Positions 62,770 through 64,000 of a DNA stretch of 64,000 nucleotides are shown here, in pieces. The notes below the pieces were generated by a model that worked only from the letters and a program-made list of their open reading frames with translations, was not told where the DNA came from and searched no databases. This stretch comes from Pseudomonas sp. KU43P. GTDB lineage: Bacteria; Pseudomonadota; Gammaproteobacteria; Pseudomonadales; Pseudomonadaceae. The position numbers and the translations under genes are program-made. The first letter of the stretch is position 1; each line of letters opens with the position of its first letter. The stretch covers positions 4,685,501 to 4,749,500 of the forward strand of contig NZ_AP019365.1 in assembly GCF_033095865.1 (NCBI RefSeq). Reading direction: 5' to 3'.

Positions 62770-62793
62770 TACCGGCCCTGTCGCCGGCATTGC
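62770..62793. repeat. Partial REP
   Basis: ACCGGCCCTGTCGCCGGCAT is one arm of the REP without the second, between the HDOD gene and the convergent kinase gene. Confidence 0.55.
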
Positions 62794-62800
62794 CAACACA

Positions 62801-64000
62801 TCAATCGGCAATAAAGCTCACCCGCACCTTCAACCCACCCTTCTCACCATCATGCAGGCTGATCTGCGCCAGGTGCGCCCGGCAGATCTCGCCGACAATG
62901 GCCAGCCCCAGGCCACTGCCCTGGGCACTGCGCCGGTAGAAGCGCTCGAACACCCGCTCGCGCTCGTCCTCGGGGATACCCGGCCCATCATCCTCCACCT
63001 CCAGCACAGCCGGCGCCAGCACCCGCAGGATCACATTGCCCCCCGACGGGGTATGCGCCAGGGCGTTATCCACCAGGTTGCTCAGCAACTCATTGAGCAA
63101 GGTCGGCTCCCCTTTGAGCCACACCGGCGCCTCGGCCTCCAACGCCAAAGCCACACCGCGGTTGTGGGCGAGCGGCGCCATGGCCATGCCCAGCTCACGC
63201 GCCAGCTGGCTCAAGTCGAGGCGCTGGGCCCCGCCTTCGGCAATCGCCCGGGCACCGTTCTCTACCCGCGCCAACGACAACAGCTGATTGGCCAGATGCG
63301 TCAGGCGATCGGTGCCCTGGGCTGCGGACTCCAGCGTCTGCCGCCATTCCTCGGGCTGCTGCGAACGCAAGCCCAGTTCGACCCGAGCCTTGAGCGCAGC
63401 CAACGGTGTACGTAACTCATGTGCAGCTTCGGCGATAAATTGCGCCTGGCGCTCGAACTGCCCGCGCAGACGTTCAGTAAAGTGGTTCAACGCTCGCACC
63501 AAGGGCCCCAACTCCCGTTGGACCTGCACCACCGGCAGCGCCCTCAGGTCGTCCGGCTGGCGCTCTTCCACCGCCGTTCGCAAGCGCTCCAGAGGCCGCA
63601 GCGCGGCACTCACCGCGAACCAGACCATCACCAGCGCACCGAGCGCCAGCATGCCCAGACGCAGCAGGGTGTCGGCCATCAGCCCACGCGCCATACGCAC
63701 CCGCGCCTCTTCAGTCTCGGCCACGCGAATTTCCGCCATGCCATTCATGTTCGGCTCGCTCACCGCCTTGAGCAGGCTGACCACGCGCACATCCTGGCCC
63801 AGATAGGTGGCGTTGTAGAAACGCGCCAGTGCTGGGTAGTCGTCGGTGCGCGGAGTGCCGGGCGGCGGTGGTGGCAACTTCTCGTAGCCCGAAATCAGCT
63901 TCTGGTTGATGTCCAGTACCTGGTAGTAGATGCGTCCGGCGCTGTCGTAGGCGAAAGTGTCCAGCGCCACGTAGGGCACATCCGCACTGAGGGTGCCGTC
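62801..64000 (-). CDS. TctE-type sensor histidine kinase, N-terminus beyond window
   Basis: 399 residues visible, reading in frame to the right edge (first visible DGTLSAD). Part of the TctE/QseC-like periplasmic domain (FAYDSAGRIYYQVLDINQKL, GYEKLPPPPPGTP), one membrane span (LLRLGMLALGALVMVWFAVS), HAMP-like linker, H-box IAEAAHELRTPLAAL, N-box LLSNLVDNALAHTP, DDGPGIP and GSGLGLAIVGEIC. The family controls tricarboxylate uptake in several bacteria; specificity here is unknown. Its regulator gene presumably lies to the right. Confidence 0.88.
   Translation of the reverse strand, partial: DGTLSADVPYVALDTFAYDSAGRIYYQVLDINQKLISGYEKLPPPPPGTPRTDDYPALARFYNATYLGQDVRVVSLLKAVSEPNMNGMAEIRVAETEEARVRMARGLMADTLLRLGMLALGALVMVWFAVSAALRPLERLRTAVEERQPDDLRALPVVQVQRELGPLVRALNHFTERLRGQFERQAQFIAEAAHELRTPLAALKARVELGLRSQQPEEWRQTLESAAQGTDRLTHLANQLLSLARVENGARAIAEGGAQRLDLSQLARELGMAMAPLAHNRGVALALEAEAPVWLKGEPTLLNELLSNLVDNALAHTPSGGNVILRVLAPAVLEVEDDGPGIPEDERERVFERFYRRSAQGSGLGLAIVGEICRAHLAQISLHDGEKGGLKVRVSFIAD

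Noticed and set aside
1..64000. CRISPR array, tRNA or rRNA genes, prophage genes
   Set aside because: No spaced direct-repeat series, no tRNA cloverleaf ending in CCA, no rRNA stretch and no phage structural gene was seen. The REPs are inverted and irregular.

Overview
The window looks like chromosomal DNA of a Pseudomonas putida-group bacterium. It is GC-rich and densely coded. It carries the family's typical REP palindromes (core GCCGGCAAGCCGGCTCCCAC), and two blocks keep the gene order I recall from P. putida: the acidic amino-acid block aatJQMP-aauSR, and the long block gcd-lon-icp-cmoAB-(two-component pair)-pdxJ-recO-era-rnc-lepB-lepA-mucD-mucB-mucA-algU-nadB-ygfX-sdhE-ygfZ. There is no mucC, which also fits P. 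putida rather than P. aeruginosa. No rRNA, tRNA or CRISPR array is visible.

Layout. 1-2497 (minus) is the N-terminal part of a very large DUF6543/dermonecrotic-toxin-like protein that runs off the left edge. 2498-9334 is a glutamate/aspartate ABC transporter operon, followed by its two-component system, with a sigma-54 promoter and two AauR-type inverted repeats in front. 9376-18097 holds an alpha/beta hydrolase, metR, a Nudix hydrolase, a long Lhr-type helicase and an FMN-binding glutamate-synthase-like protein. 18031-21031 (minus) is a three-gene gtr glucosylation cassette. 21180-26120 holds an APC amino-acid permease and a divergent, very large class A PBP-like protein. 26120-28874 is an iron module (Fur box, PadR-type regulator, siderophore-interacting ferric reductase), with an IS256-family element inserted in the last codon of the reductase gene. 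28957-36058 holds a small membrane-protein pair, a Zur-boxed ZnuD-like receptor, an OprB porin and PQQ glucose dehydrogenase. 36276-38699 is the second Lon protease.

38737-41936 (minus) is the most unusual part: a lower-GC three-gene operon between lon and icp. Its first two genes resemble the XaxA/XaxB (YaxAB) alpha-pore-forming toxin. The third is a shorter XaxA paralogue that lacks the membrane-hairpin block, so a two-component toxin seems to have gained a third subunit.

42104-63000 is core housekeeping: tRNA cmo5U synthesis, a heavy-metal-type two-component pair, pyridoxine synthesis, DNA repair, ribosome/RNA processing, signal peptidase, the AlgU envelope-stress regulon with its own promoter, NAD synthesis, succinate dehydrogenase flavinylation and Fe-S maintenance. 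One accessory delta-60-repeat gene is lodged between lepA and mucD. The right edge cuts a TctE-type sensor kinase.
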